A stretch of DNA of 64,000 bases, taken from positions 495,001 through 559,000 of the forward strand of contig JADJXO010000001.1 in the NCBI GenBank assembly GCA_016715825.1, read 5' to 3'. Source of the DNA: Nitrospira sp. Lineage in GTDB: Bacteria > Nitrospirota > Nitrospiria > Nitrospirales > Nitrospiraceae. The notes under the pieces were generated by a model. It worked only from the letters and a program-made list of their open reading frames with translations. It was not told the DNA's origin and did not search any database. Made by a program: the position numbers and the translations under genes. This document shows positions 1 to 7,436 of this stretch, piece after piece; within the stretch, counting starts at the first letter, position 1; the number at the start of each line of letters is the position of its first letter.

Positions 1-2
1 CC

Positions 3-371
3 CACGTGCAGCTGATTTTTGAGGGGCTCAAGCGGGAAGGGGTACCGATGATTCACTTCGGGACCGGCACGACAGCCATTCTTCGGCAGATGCGCGAGGC
101 AGGTGGTGATGTGATCGGGATCGATTGGCGGGTTCACTTGGACGAGGCCTGGACGACGGTCGGACATGATCGTGCTGTGCAAGGGAATCTGGATCCGCTA
201 GTCTTGTTCGCACCGCTCCACGAAATCGAGCGTCGTGTCGAAGATATCCTGCGTCGAGTCGGGGGTCGCCCCGGCCACATCTTTAATCTCGGTCACGGCA
301 TACTCCCCACGACCCCGGTCGATCATGTAGCCGCGACGATCGATATGGTACATAAACTCAGCCAACGGTAG
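3..371 (+). CDS. hemE: Uroporphyrinogen decarboxylase, C-terminal part (5' end outside window)
   Basis: The reading frame is open from the left window edge, so only about the last 123 residues are present. The visible part matches the C-terminal half of HemE: a HFGTGT stretch, the GIDWR segment, the AVQGNLDP motif and the terminal FNLGHGI-P-TP signature that closes the active-site barrel. HemE removes four acetate carboxyls from uroporphyrinogen III to give coproporphyrinogen III in the cytosol. hemH and hemY follow on the same strand, so this is the first visible gene of a heme operon. The start codon and N-terminal catalytic residues cannot be judged. Confidence 0.95.
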   Translation, partial: HVQLIFEGLKREGVPMIHFGTGTTAILRQMREAGGDVIGIDWRVHLDEAWTTVGHDRAVQGNLDPLVLFAPLHEIERRVEDILRRVGGRPGHIFNLGHGILPTTPVDHVAATIDMVHKLSQR

Positions 372-374
372 GGG

Positions 375-407
375 CGTGAAGCGCACCTTGCATTCAAACG
401 CTTCACG
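375..407 (+). repeat. 9-bp inverted repeat between hemE and hemH
   Basis: CGTGAAGCG at 375-383 is the exact reverse complement of CGCTTCACG at 399-407, with a 15-nt loop. The motif CTTCACG is repeated again directly after it. It lies in the 57-nt gap between two cotranscribed heme genes and has no T-run, so it is not a typical intrinsic terminator. It could be an mRNA processing or stability hairpin; the role is inference. Confidence 0.55.
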
Positions 408-428
408 CTTCACGAACGACGAGGAACG

Positions 429-1379
429 ATGCTAGCGACACCGCGCCATACCGCAGTTCTGCTCATGGCCATGGGTGGGCCCGATTGTCTGGAGAACGTC
501 GAGCCATTTTTGCGTGATGTTCGCGGGGGCCGACCGACACCACCGGAGCTGGTGGAGGAGATTCGTGACCGATATCGAGCCACCGGAGGAAAATCACCGG
601 CTGTCGGGATTACGCAAGAGGTTGCCAAAAAGCTGGAGCAACAGCTGAATGAATCTGGCGACGGCCGATACCGAGTCTACGTCGGGTTGCGGCATTGGCA
701 TCCCTTCATCAAGGACACCTATACTGAGTTGCTGACAACATCGCCGGACCAGATCATCGGGGTCTGTATGGCTCCGCAGCAGTCCTCACTGAGCACCGGA
801 GCCTACCGGAAAAAAGTTGAAGACGCTCGTGCGATGCTGGAGGACCAGACACCTGTGACCTATGTCGGGAGTTGGAATCGTCATCCAGGTTTGGTCGCGG
901 CGATCGTTCAGAATATTCGGCACGCGCTCGAAAAGTTTCCGGCCGAGGTACGGGCAACGGTGCCGGTGTTGTTTACCGCCCATAGTTTGCCGGAACGAAT
1001 CGTCGCCATGAAGGATCCGTATCCGGACGAGGTGCAGGGGACTGTTGAAGCCGTCACACGAAGCTTGGAACACCAACCGACGTACTTTGCGTATCAAAGC
1101 CAGGGGCGATCGAGTGAGCCGTGGCTTGGACCGACGGTCGAAGGCCTGTTGGATACCATCCGGCAGGCGGGACATCGGTCTGTCCTAGTGGCCCCCATTG
1201 GGTTCATCTGCGACCATGTCGAAACGCTTTTCGATATCGACATTGAATTAAAACAATTGGCAGTGAGTAAAGGCCTGCATCTTGAGCGCATCGCGATGTT
1301 GAACGACTCACCCGCCCTCATCGAGACGTTGCACAACGTCTTAGCCGCACACGAATTATCCTGCTCTATTCAGTCGTGA
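429..1379 (+). CDS. hemH: Ferrochelatase
   Basis: 316 residues, normal length for bacterial ferrochelatase. It inserts Fe2+ into protoporphyrin IX or, in the coproporphyrin-dependent route, into coproporphyrin III. Visible family marks are the N-terminal LLMAMGGP strand, the metal-binding histidine in FTAHSLPER (His185) and the C-terminal CDHVETLFDID segment (His263, Glu265). The ATG start is preceded by GAGGA. The stop overlaps the start of the next gene in a GTGA arrangement, which points to translational coupling. A hemE-hemH-hemY order is typical of Gram-positive heme operons, so the enzyme may be a coproporphyrin ferrochelatase (CpfC); sequence alone does not decide this. Confidence 0.95.
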   Translation: MLATPRHTAVLLMAMGGPDCLENVEPFLRDVRGGRPTPPELVEEIRDRYRATGGKSPAVGITQEVAKKLEQQLNESGDGRYRVYVGLRHWHPFIKDTYTELLTTSPDQIIGVCMAPQQSSLSTGAYRKKVEDARAMLEDQTPVTYVGSWNRHPGLVAAIVQNIRHALEKFPAEVRATVPVLFTAHSLPERIVAMKDPYPDEVQGTVEAVTRSLEHQPTYFAYQSQGRSSEPWLGPTVEGLLDTIRQAGHRSVLVAPIGFICDHVETLFDIDIELKQLAVSKGLHLERIAMLNDSPALIETLHNVLAAHELSCSIQS

Positions 1380-2857
1380 CTCGACCACGTACAGTTGTCA
1401 TCGTGGGCGGTGGCATTTCAGGGCTGGCCACAGCCCATGCGCTACTAGAACGTGCGTCAACGGCCGGTCTGTCCCTTCGCTGTACCATTCTCGACGCCGG
1501 ATCATCGTGGGGCGGGAAGATCGTCACGCATCGAGTTGGCGAAATAGTCACGGAGGCAGGACCGGACTCATTCCTGTCGCAAAAACAGGCTGGCCTTGGG
1601 CTTTGTACGAAGCTGGGTCTTACCGATCAACTGATCAACACCAACGAGACAGGCAAGAAGGCATGTGTCCTCCACAAAGGACGGCTCCATGATTTGCCGG
1701 AAGGGCTGTTGTCCTTTGTTCCAAGGCAGCTGAAGCCGTTTCTTTCGAGCGGACTTCTCACGTGGACAGGCCTCATCCGTATGGGATTGGAAATTGCGGT
1801 TCCCCCTGGTCCCTCGACCGGCGATGAGTCACTCGCCGGCTTCCTTCGGCGACGGTTCGGCGCACAGGCGTACGAGCGGGTCTTAGAGCCGCTCATGGCT
1901 GGAATTTACGCGGGAGATGCCGAGCAGATGAGCCTGCGGGCCACGTTCCCTCGTTTTCTTGACCTGGAACAACAGCATGGCAGCGTAGTACGCGGCATGC
2001 TCGAGGCCAAGAAGGCAACTTCAGTGGTATCAGCGGGACAGCCGCGGCGGACGATGTTTGTGAGTTTGAAGAATGGACTCGGTGATCTGGTGACCGCATT
2101 GACACACCGGTTGACGGAGCAGGGCGTGGAGCTCCGGCTTGGGACACGAGTCGAAGCGCTCCGCGTGAGATCACACGAATTAGGTCGGTGGATGTACGAT
2201 CTAATCCTTCATGAGGGATCGGCGCTGTCGGCGGAAAGTGTCGTGCTGGCCACCCCGGCCTATGTGTCTGCCGATCTGTTACGTCCGTTGACACCGATTG
2301 CCGGGGGAGTGCTGGATCTGATTCCGTATGCGTCGACCGCGACGATTGCGATGGCATTTCCTCGGGCGATGGTGAGTGGGATCGAAGGCTTTGGATTTAT
2401 CGTCCCTCGGGCAGAGCAACGTGATCTCATCGCGGCCACCTGGACCTCCCTCAAATGGCCTCATCGTGCTCCAGCGGATCAGCTGCTGGTGCGCGGCTAT
2501 GTCGGCGGAGTGGGGCGTGAAGAGATCTTACAACTGGACGATGCTGCCTTGACGACAAAAGTCCGAGCCGAACTCGCGGCGTTGTGCGGAATTGGGGCGG
2601 AACCAAGTTACACGGAAGTGAATAGATGGTGGAAAGCGATGCCGCAGTACACCCTCGGCCACCTGGACCGATTGGCACAGTTGGATGCGGCCGTGAGCCG
2701 CTATCCTGGACTCATTCTCACCGGGGCGGGCTATCGAGGAGTCGGCATTCCTGACTGTATCCGTGATGGGGCAGCAGCAGCTGATCGTGTCATTCAAGAT
2801 CTTCTTGGGCAAACCAGCCATGGACTGCGCCCCACCGTGAGTGCGGACTCAGTCTAG
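1376..2857 (+). CDS. hemY: FAD-dependent protoporphyrinogen/coproporphyrinogen oxidase (HemY type)
   Basis: 493 residues, the usual size of HemY/HemG-type flavin amine oxidase family enzymes. The N-terminus has the dinucleotide-binding motif GGGISGLATAHALLE (residues about 11-25). The C-terminus has the second FAD contact GYRGVGIPDCIRDG. The enzyme oxidises the porphyrinogen ring by six electrons using O2. It starts with GTG, sharing bases with the hemH stop. Its close coupling to hemH and hemE defines a three-gene late-heme unit. Whether its substrate is proto- or coproporphyrinogen III depends on whether the genome also has HemQ/ChdC or HemN, which lie outside this window. Confidence 0.93.
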   Translation: MTRPRTVVIVGGGISGLATAHALLERASTAGLSLRCTILDAGSSWGGKIVTHRVGEIVTEAGPDSFLSQKQAGLGLCTKLGLTDQLINTNETGKKACVLHKGRLHDLPEGLLSFVPRQLKPFLSSGLLTWTGLIRMGLEIAVPPGPSTGDESLAGFLRRRFGAQAYERVLEPLMAGIYAGDAEQMSLRATFPRFLDLEQQHGSVVRGMLEAKKATSVVSAGQPRRTMFVSLKNGLGDLVTALTHRLTEQGVELRLGTRVEALRVRSHELGRWMYDLILHEGSALSAESVVLATPAYVSADLLRPLTPIAGGVLDLIPYASTATIAMAFPRAMVSGIEGFGFIVPRAEQRDLIAATWTSLKWPHRAPADQLLVRGYVGGVGREEILQLDDAALTTKVRAELAALCGIGAEPSYTEVNRWWKAMPQYTLGHLDRLAQLDAAVSRYPGLILTGAGYRGVGIPDCIRDGAAAADRVIQDLLGQTSHGLRPTVSADSV

Positions 2858-2950
2858 TCCTTCAACTTGGAGTCAGGCTTCATTCATCGGTACATCCAGA
2901 TCAGCCGTTCTGACACCTACCCAAAGTCTCGCGTCGATATGTCGATATGG

Positions 2951-3682
2951 TCACGGGAGAATAATGGCCTGTTCCGGATAGCCGAGTTCTTTGAGCGTGA
3001 TTTCGAGGGAATCAACCATCGGCGGAGGACCGCAGAGAAAAATACAGGTGTCAGGGGATGGCGCAGGAAGGTGTTGTTGTAACATACCCGATGTCATGCG
3101 GCCTGTGCTGCCCGACCATCCGGGAGGGGGCTGTTCCAGGACATGGTGACAGTGAAAGTTCGGAAACTGTCGAACGTCGTGTTCCCATTCTTGTCTGAAA
3201 ATAATGTCTGACTCGGTCTTATTCGCAAAGATCAAGAAGAGCTCTACGTCGAGCTTCTGGTGCAGAATCCACCGAATAATGGAGATCATTGGGGTGATGC
3301 CGGTTCCCCCGGCCACGAATCCCACACGCCTTGCCATGCCATCGACCCAATGCCCGCCTGTGTTTGGCCCACTCATGAGCACTGTATCTCCGATGTGTTG
3401 ATCGTGCAGGTACTTCGACACAACGCCGGTGTCATACCGTTTCACCGTGAGATCGAAGAAACCCGTGATACCAGGGAGTGAAGAGGGTGTGTACGCTCGC
3501 TTGACCTGTTTGCCGTTCAATGTCGCATGGATGTAGAGAAAGTCGCCTGGCAGCATATCCAGTGTGGTATCGGCAGACAGTTCGAACCGAAAAGTCTTTG
3601 TGTCGTGGGTGTCGGTCTCGATATGGATCAGGTTGTATGGAGTCGGCGTTTTGGTTTTGACGCGGACAATGGGAGACAGCAT
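2951..3682 (-). CDS. Ferredoxin-NAD(P)+ reductase-like FAD oxidoreductase
   Basis: 243 residues with the two-domain layout of the ferredoxin-NADP reductase/cytochrome b5 reductase superfamily. The FAD-binding domain has the RAYTPSS motif (residues about 59-65). The NAD(P) domain opens with GGTGITPMISI and ends with the CGPPPM motif. No iron-sulfur or heme domain is fused, so it would pass electrons between a pyridine nucleotide and a separate partner that cannot be named. Start ATG has GAGG upstream. It lies 23 nt after the Sel1-repeat gene on the same strand, so the two are probably cotranscribed. Physiological role unknown. Confidence 0.85.
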   Translation of the reverse strand: MLSPIVRVKTKTPTPYNLIHIETDTHDTKTFRFELSADTTLDMLPGDFLYIHATLNGKQVKRAYTPSSLPGITGFFDLTVKRYDTGVVSKYLHDQHIGDTVLMSGPNTGGHWVDGMARRVGFVAGGTGITPMISIIRWILHQKLDVELFLIFANKTESDIIFRQEWEHDVRQFPNFHCHHVLEQPPPGWSGSTGRMTSGMLQQHLPAPSPDTCIFLCGPPPMVDSLEITLKELGYPEQAIILP

Positions 3683-3705
3683 GGTTTACCTCAGCGAGTC
3701 GAGCG

Positions 3706-4551
3706 TTATCGTGGAGAGGTAGGGGTTGGCCCTCTCTCTTTAGCTTTATGATCACCCGTCCGTTTTGCTTCTAAACCGGCCAGAACCGGCCGAGCAGCGG
3801 TCACATTATGGCGAACGGCTTGGGAGAGCCAGTGGTGCGCTTCTTCCGTATTCCGTGTCACGCCTCGACCATAGGCGTACATGACGCCGAGAACGTACAT
3901 CGCTTGTCCGTTCCCAGCTTCTGCTAAGCGACGCAATCCGGTCGAGGCTTTCTTGTACCAACTGATAGATTCCGGCGCGTGTGGTCCCTTTTCTTTTGCA
4001 TAGTATTTACCAAGCCGATACTGTGCGAACGCATCACCGTGCTCCGCCAATTGAGCGTCTGGATTCGGATTCGACGGTGACTTTTTCGCAGGTGCACGCG
4101 CAGGCGTCTTCTCATTGTTCGAACCCGGTTCTGTACCATCCGCAGGATGAGGTGCTGTCACAGATGGTTTTGGCGGCTGGTCCTCATGAGTCGTGGGCTC
4201 GGGTGAAGGGAGATGGTTTTCAGGAGGAGGGGAGGGTATTAATTGCTGGGATTCGGCCAGATGTTCAGGCTGGGATACAGGGGGCGGACGGAAATCTTCC
4301 TCGCGACTCTCGATCGTGGCGGCCTCTGGGTGGGATTGGCCACATTCCTCGGTTGGACTTCCCGGGGTATCCTGGCTGGTTGCGTCTTGGCAGGCTGAAT
4401 CATCCTGTGAGGCGGGGGGCGATCCTATGACCGTCCAGGCGATCCAGAGGGTTGGGATGAGGAACAAACTCCATCGGAGTAGTCGACGTCGCAAGATGGT
4501 CCGATCGCTGGGCGGGACGATGACGAGTCCGGGGTAGTCCTTTTGGGCCAT
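3706..4551 (-). CDS. Membrane-anchored Sel1-repeat protein with Pro-rich linker
   Basis: 281 residues. The order is a short Arg-rich cytosolic N-terminus, one membrane helix at about residues 27-45, a long Pro/Ser/Glu-rich linker (about 47-160), then two or three degenerate Sel1-like repeats recognisable by AFAQYRLGKYYA, QAMYVLGVMYAYGRGVTRN and EEAHHWLSQAV. Sel1 repeats are alpha-helical scaffolds for protein contacts. The layout suggests an inner-membrane protein with a periplasmic interaction domain. No catalytic motif is visible. It precedes the reductase gene by 23 nt on the same strand. Two further Sel1 lipoproteins occur at 33.5-34.9 kb. Confidence 0.75.
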   Translation of the reverse strand: MAQKDYPGLVIVPPSDRTILRRRLLRWSLFLIPTLWIAWTVIGSPPASQDDSACQDATSQDTPGSPTEECGQSHPEAATIESREEDFRPPPVSQPEHLAESQQLIPSPPPENHLPSPEPTTHEDQPPKPSVTAPHPADGTEPGSNNEKTPARAPAKKSPSNPNPDAQLAEHGDAFAQYRLGKYYAKEKGPHAPESISWYKKASTGLRRLAEAGNGQAMYVLGVMYAYGRGVTRNTEEAHHWLSQAVRHNVTAARPVLAGLEAKRTGDHKAKERGPTPTSPR

Positions 4552-4716
4552 ACCTTAGGTGCGGAGAAGTCTTTGATAGAGTCGATCAAGCTGATTGAAC
4601 GGCAGCTGCACACTATTCAATCGGTACAGTGTGATACTCCGTGACCTACCGCGTTTGCATGGAGCGGTCCACGACAGACTCCGCATACTGTACCATGAGT
4701 TGCCGTACAGAGCCTC

Positions 4717-4746
4717 TTGTCCTGCAGACGCACAAGACCCTATGGT
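4717..4746 (+). promoter_or_regulatory. Possible sigma-70 promoter for the 4796 gene
   Basis: TTGTCC at 4717-4722 and TATGGT at 4741-4746 are separated by 18 nt and lie 49 nt before the start codon of the downstream gene. Both hexamers match consensus only partly. Confidence 0.3.
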
Positions 4747-4795
4747 AAGGTGACGCAACTGCTCGACAAGAAAAACCCGGGAATTCAGTTGAATC

Positions 4796-5212
4796 ATGCC
4801 GCCAATCGAGAGTGTCCTTACCATACTGGAAGTCAACGGTCCTTTTCGGGAACCGAGAGAACAGGTCTTTTCCTATGACTATGCCATCCAGCGATCAACT
4901 TGGGTGACCCCGCATGGGGTCCGCGTGAAGGTTTCTATACCGGATGAGCTTGAGACGTTCAAGAGGCGTCTGCTGGGGGGGGTGGCTGGTTCGCCTGGTC
5001 AGCAACTGCTGATGAGTAACATTCTCTCTCGGGCGATTGCCGATTGGAAGATCAGGGTCGCCGATGAAGAAGGCTTCTTGACTGAACGACGTGACGTGAT
5101 GTTGGGCCCGTTTATTGGCCCGCTGAGCCATCTCTTTGTGAAACTGGAAGCGCTGTTTGAAACGGCTCAGGCGCCTGTCCGTGAAGAGGTTAAGCGAAGG
5201 GTTGGGCTATAA
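4796..5212 (+). CDS. Conserved-looking protein of unknown function
   Basis: 138 residues, soluble, no signal peptide or membrane helix. The N-terminal half (VNGPFREPREQVFSYDYAIQ) looks like beta structure and the C-terminal half (MSNILSRAIADWKIRVADEEG..., then LSHLFVKLEALFETA) is helical. I do not recognise the family. Codon use resembles its neighbours and the frame is the only convincing one in the interval. It is transcribed alone, away from the Sel1/reductase pair and converging on the 5249 gene, 36 nt away. No function is assigned. Confidence 0.6.
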   Translation: MPPIESVLTILEVNGPFREPREQVFSYDYAIQRSTWVTPHGVRVKVSIPDELETFKRRLLGGVAGSPGQQLLMSNILSRAIADWKIRVADEEGFLTERRDVMLGPFIGPLSHLFVKLEALFETAQAPVREEVKRRVGL

Positions 5213-5248
5213 CCTCTTCTAGCCTACGCAAAGTGTTTCGTGCATGTG

Positions 5249-5866
5249 CTAAAAGATTCTACGGTGATGCTTGGAGTGTACGCCCGACTCATCGGCAAAT
5301 CCAAGCGAGCCGGTATCCGGGCTTCCGGTGTCATTGAGATCAATGCGGTAGTAACCACGGACGTGTTCCATCGCCACTTCGAAGGGAATGGCATTCGGAT
5401 AGAGTGTTCCTGGTACATGCGCCCCTCGTGCCAGCGTGCGGATTGTATCCGGATCGGCGAATTGTTTATCCGAAAAAATAAAAATGTCCGCGATGGCGTG
5501 TTCGCCCAGCTTGTGACCTGGTGTGGTGGGGGGAAGTTGCTCAGTCATGGTTCCATCCAATCGTGCATCCCGCAGGCGTTTTAAGAGCGCAACGATTTGA
5601 CTATCCGTTGCCTGCGAAGGTACGACCAGCCCCAGGACATTCATGTCCGCGATAGTCGTATGGACCTTAAACATGACGGGGATTGCTTCCGGGTCTTCGA
5701 TGACGGAAACTGTAGGGCCTTCGGTCCCGGTGACTTGTTTGTTCCGTGAGCTGGGGACGATTAAGGCGACGAACAGCCACAGTCCGATGAGTGTGCCGAA
5801 GACCACCAACAGCGGGTGAGCTCCGGCACGCTTTCCTTCCTGGTAGGGATCCTCGTTCTTGCTCAT
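5249..5866 (-). CDS. Single-span membrane protein of unknown function
   Basis: 205 residues. A short N-terminus is followed by one hydrophobic helix (LLVVFGTLIGLWLFVALIV, about residues 19-37), then a soluble domain of about 165 residues without cysteines or obvious catalytic motif. This looks like a type II anchor with a periplasmic domain. The start overlaps the mazG stop by 4 nt (ATGA), so it is translated as the second gene of a mazG operon. I do not recognise the family. The soluble part contains TTIADMNVLGLVVPS and DIFIFSDKQFADPDT stretches that look like beta-alpha elements. Confidence 0.65.
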   Translation of the reverse strand: MSKNEDPYQEGKRAGAHPLLVVFGTLIGLWLFVALIVPSSRNKQVTGTEGPTVSVIEDPEAIPVMFKVHTTIADMNVLGLVVPSQATDSQIVALLKRLRDARLDGTMTEQLPPTTPGHKLGEHAIADIFIFSDKQFADPDTIRTLARGAHVPGTLYPNAIPFEVAMEHVRGYYRIDLNDTGSPDTGSLGFADESGVHSKHHRRIF

Positions 5867-6744
5867 ATCGTTCGATTGTCCATGGGTGGAGGTGTGTTGG
5901 GAGTGGGAGGCTCCAACCGCCGCTTGGCTTCCTCCCAGAACGAATCCATTTCAGCCAGTGTCATATCCATCAACGTCCGACTCTGTTCTGTAGCCTGCGC
6001 TTCTACCAGGTGAAACCGATCGGTGAAACGATTGGTCGCACGGCGTAGCGCTTCTTCCGGGTTGACCTTGACGAAACGGGCGAGATTGACGAGGGAAAAT
6101 AAGATATCTCCCAACTCTGCCTCGATGTCCGCCAGTCCGTCAGGCTGATTGAGGGCCGGGTCGATGCCCGCCTGAGCCAGCGCGTCCTTCAACTCGTCCA
6201 CTTCCTCCGCGATCTTGCCAAAGATCTGCTTGAGACCCCCGGCGTTGTGTGGCCAATCGAATCCGACCCGTGCGGCCCGGGCTTGTGTTTGATAGGCTCG
6301 GAGTAACGCCGGCAAGGTTTTCGGTACGCCGTCCAGCGCAGAGCGTGCACCACCGGCAACCGCTCGTTCCGCGCGTTTGATGTCTTCCCACTGGGCCACG
6401 ACCTGCTCGCTGCTTGTGACCGGCGTGTCTTGTCCGCTGGATCCGAAGACATGGGGATGTCTCCGGATCAGTTTGTCGGCGAGGGTCTCGAGCACCTCCT
6501 CGACGGTAAACGCCTCGGTCTCCGCCGCGATTTGGCTGTGGAACACAACTTGTAACAGCACATCCCCTAATTCCTCCTTAAGCTTCGGCAGGTCACGTTG
6601 ATCGATTGTTTCGAAGACCTCGTACGCCTCCTCTAGAAGGTAGGGTTTGAGGGACTCATGGGTCTGTTTCCGATCCCACGGACATCCATTTTCCGCACGT
6701 AGGGCAGCCATTAACTCGACGACCTTTGTGAATTGATGCGACAT
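5863..6744 (-). CDS. mazG: Nucleoside triphosphate pyrophosphohydrolase
   Basis: 293 residues with the tandem two-domain MazG architecture. The first domain carries CPWDRKQTHESLKPYL and the metal-binding EEAYEVFETI and LKEELGDVLLQVVFHSQIA helices. The second domain repeats the pattern in AEEVDELKDAL and IEAELGDILFSLVNLARF. MazG hydrolyses canonical and damaged NTPs to NMP and pyrophosphate. The C-terminal tail after about residue 270 is Pro-rich and not conserved. The gene is upstream of, and overlaps by 4 nt, the membrane protein gene at 5249. Confidence 0.95.
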   Translation of the reverse strand: MSHQFTKVVELMAALRAENGCPWDRKQTHESLKPYLLEEAYEVFETIDQRDLPKLKEELGDVLLQVVFHSQIAAETEAFTVEEVLETLADKLIRRHPHVFGSSGQDTPVTSSEQVVAQWEDIKRAERAVAGGARSALDGVPKTLPALLRAYQTQARAARVGFDWPHNAGGLKQIFGKIAEEVDELKDALAQAGIDPALNQPDGLADIEAELGDILFSLVNLARFVKVNPEEALRRATNRFTDRFHLVEAQATEQSRTLMDMTLAEMDSFWEEAKRRLEPPTPNTPPPMDNRTI

Positions 6745-6904
6745 CGGAAATCAACCCTTCTTGTGGGTTCCCTGTCAGCACGGCAGTTAGGCCACTCTAT
6801 AACGACGGCGACGCGCTCTTCAATCTCTCTGACGGCTTGCGGGTAATCAGGCCCTATGGTAGGGTACCGACGTTGCCTAAGGGGTCATGAGAAGAGGGTG
6901 GGGA

Positions 6905-7300
6905 ATGGCTGACGAGGAGCAGGGGTTCGTCATTCGTGACAAACGAGGAGGCGCAGGAGGCGAGAGCCCTCCACGTACCACTGCAACCACAAAAGAATCA
7001 CCAGCCTCTACCGCCACCTCTACTGATGAGCCGAGTCGCGTGGCTCCGGCACCCCCGGTGACGTTCTCTTCTTTTGTGATTTCATTGGGTTCGTCTTCGC
7101 TCATGCTGATGGGCGAGCAACTGGATCCCCAACAAGCCCCCATGCCTGTGAACCTTCCACAAGCGAAAGAGATTATCGATCTGTTGTCTGTCCTGGAAGA
7201 CAAGACGAAGGGTAATCTGACCTCTGACGAGCAGACAGTTCTCCGTGACATGCTGTACGCACTTCGTATGAAGTATGTCACCTTGGCCTCGCCGAAATAA
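6905..7300 (+). CDS. DUF1844-family protein
   Basis: 131 residues from the ATG at 6905. This start is preferred over the one 18 nt upstream because a purine-rich AGAGGGTGGGGA stretch directly precedes it. The N-terminal 50 residues are low-complexity Thr/Pro/Ala. The C-terminal 80 residues match the DUF1844 pattern: FSSFVISLGSSSLMLMGEQ, then a helical NLPQAKEIIDLLSVLEDKTKGNL-T-E segment and a final DMLYALRMKYV helix. The family is widespread in diderm bacteria and has no established function. It stands alone 136 nt before ntrY, which has its own promoter candidate. Confidence 0.8.
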   Translation: MADEEQGFVIRDKRGGAGGESPPRTTATTKESPASTATSTDEPSRVAPAPPVTFSSFVISLGSSSLMLMGEQLDPQQAPMPVNLPQAKEIIDLLSVLEDKTKGNLTSDEQTVLRDMLYALRMKYVTLASPK

Positions 7301-7360
7301 GATCCCGTTGTCCTGCTCGTTGTTCAAATCACCGACATCTTGTGCTCCGCGTGTAGGTTT

Positions 7361-7388
7361 TGAGACAGTTTCGCAAGTCGGCTATAGT
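7361..7388 (+). promoter_or_regulatory. Candidate sigma-70 promoter for ntrY-ntrX
   Basis: TTGAGA at 7361-7366 and TATAGT at 7383-7388, spacer 16 nt, ending 48 nt before the ntrY ATG. Each hexamer matches consensus at four or five positions. Confidence 0.5.
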
Positions 7389-7436
7389 GCTAAGGATTGC
7401 TTATTGCTAACAGTGCCGGTGGCTGTAGGCGTGTGA

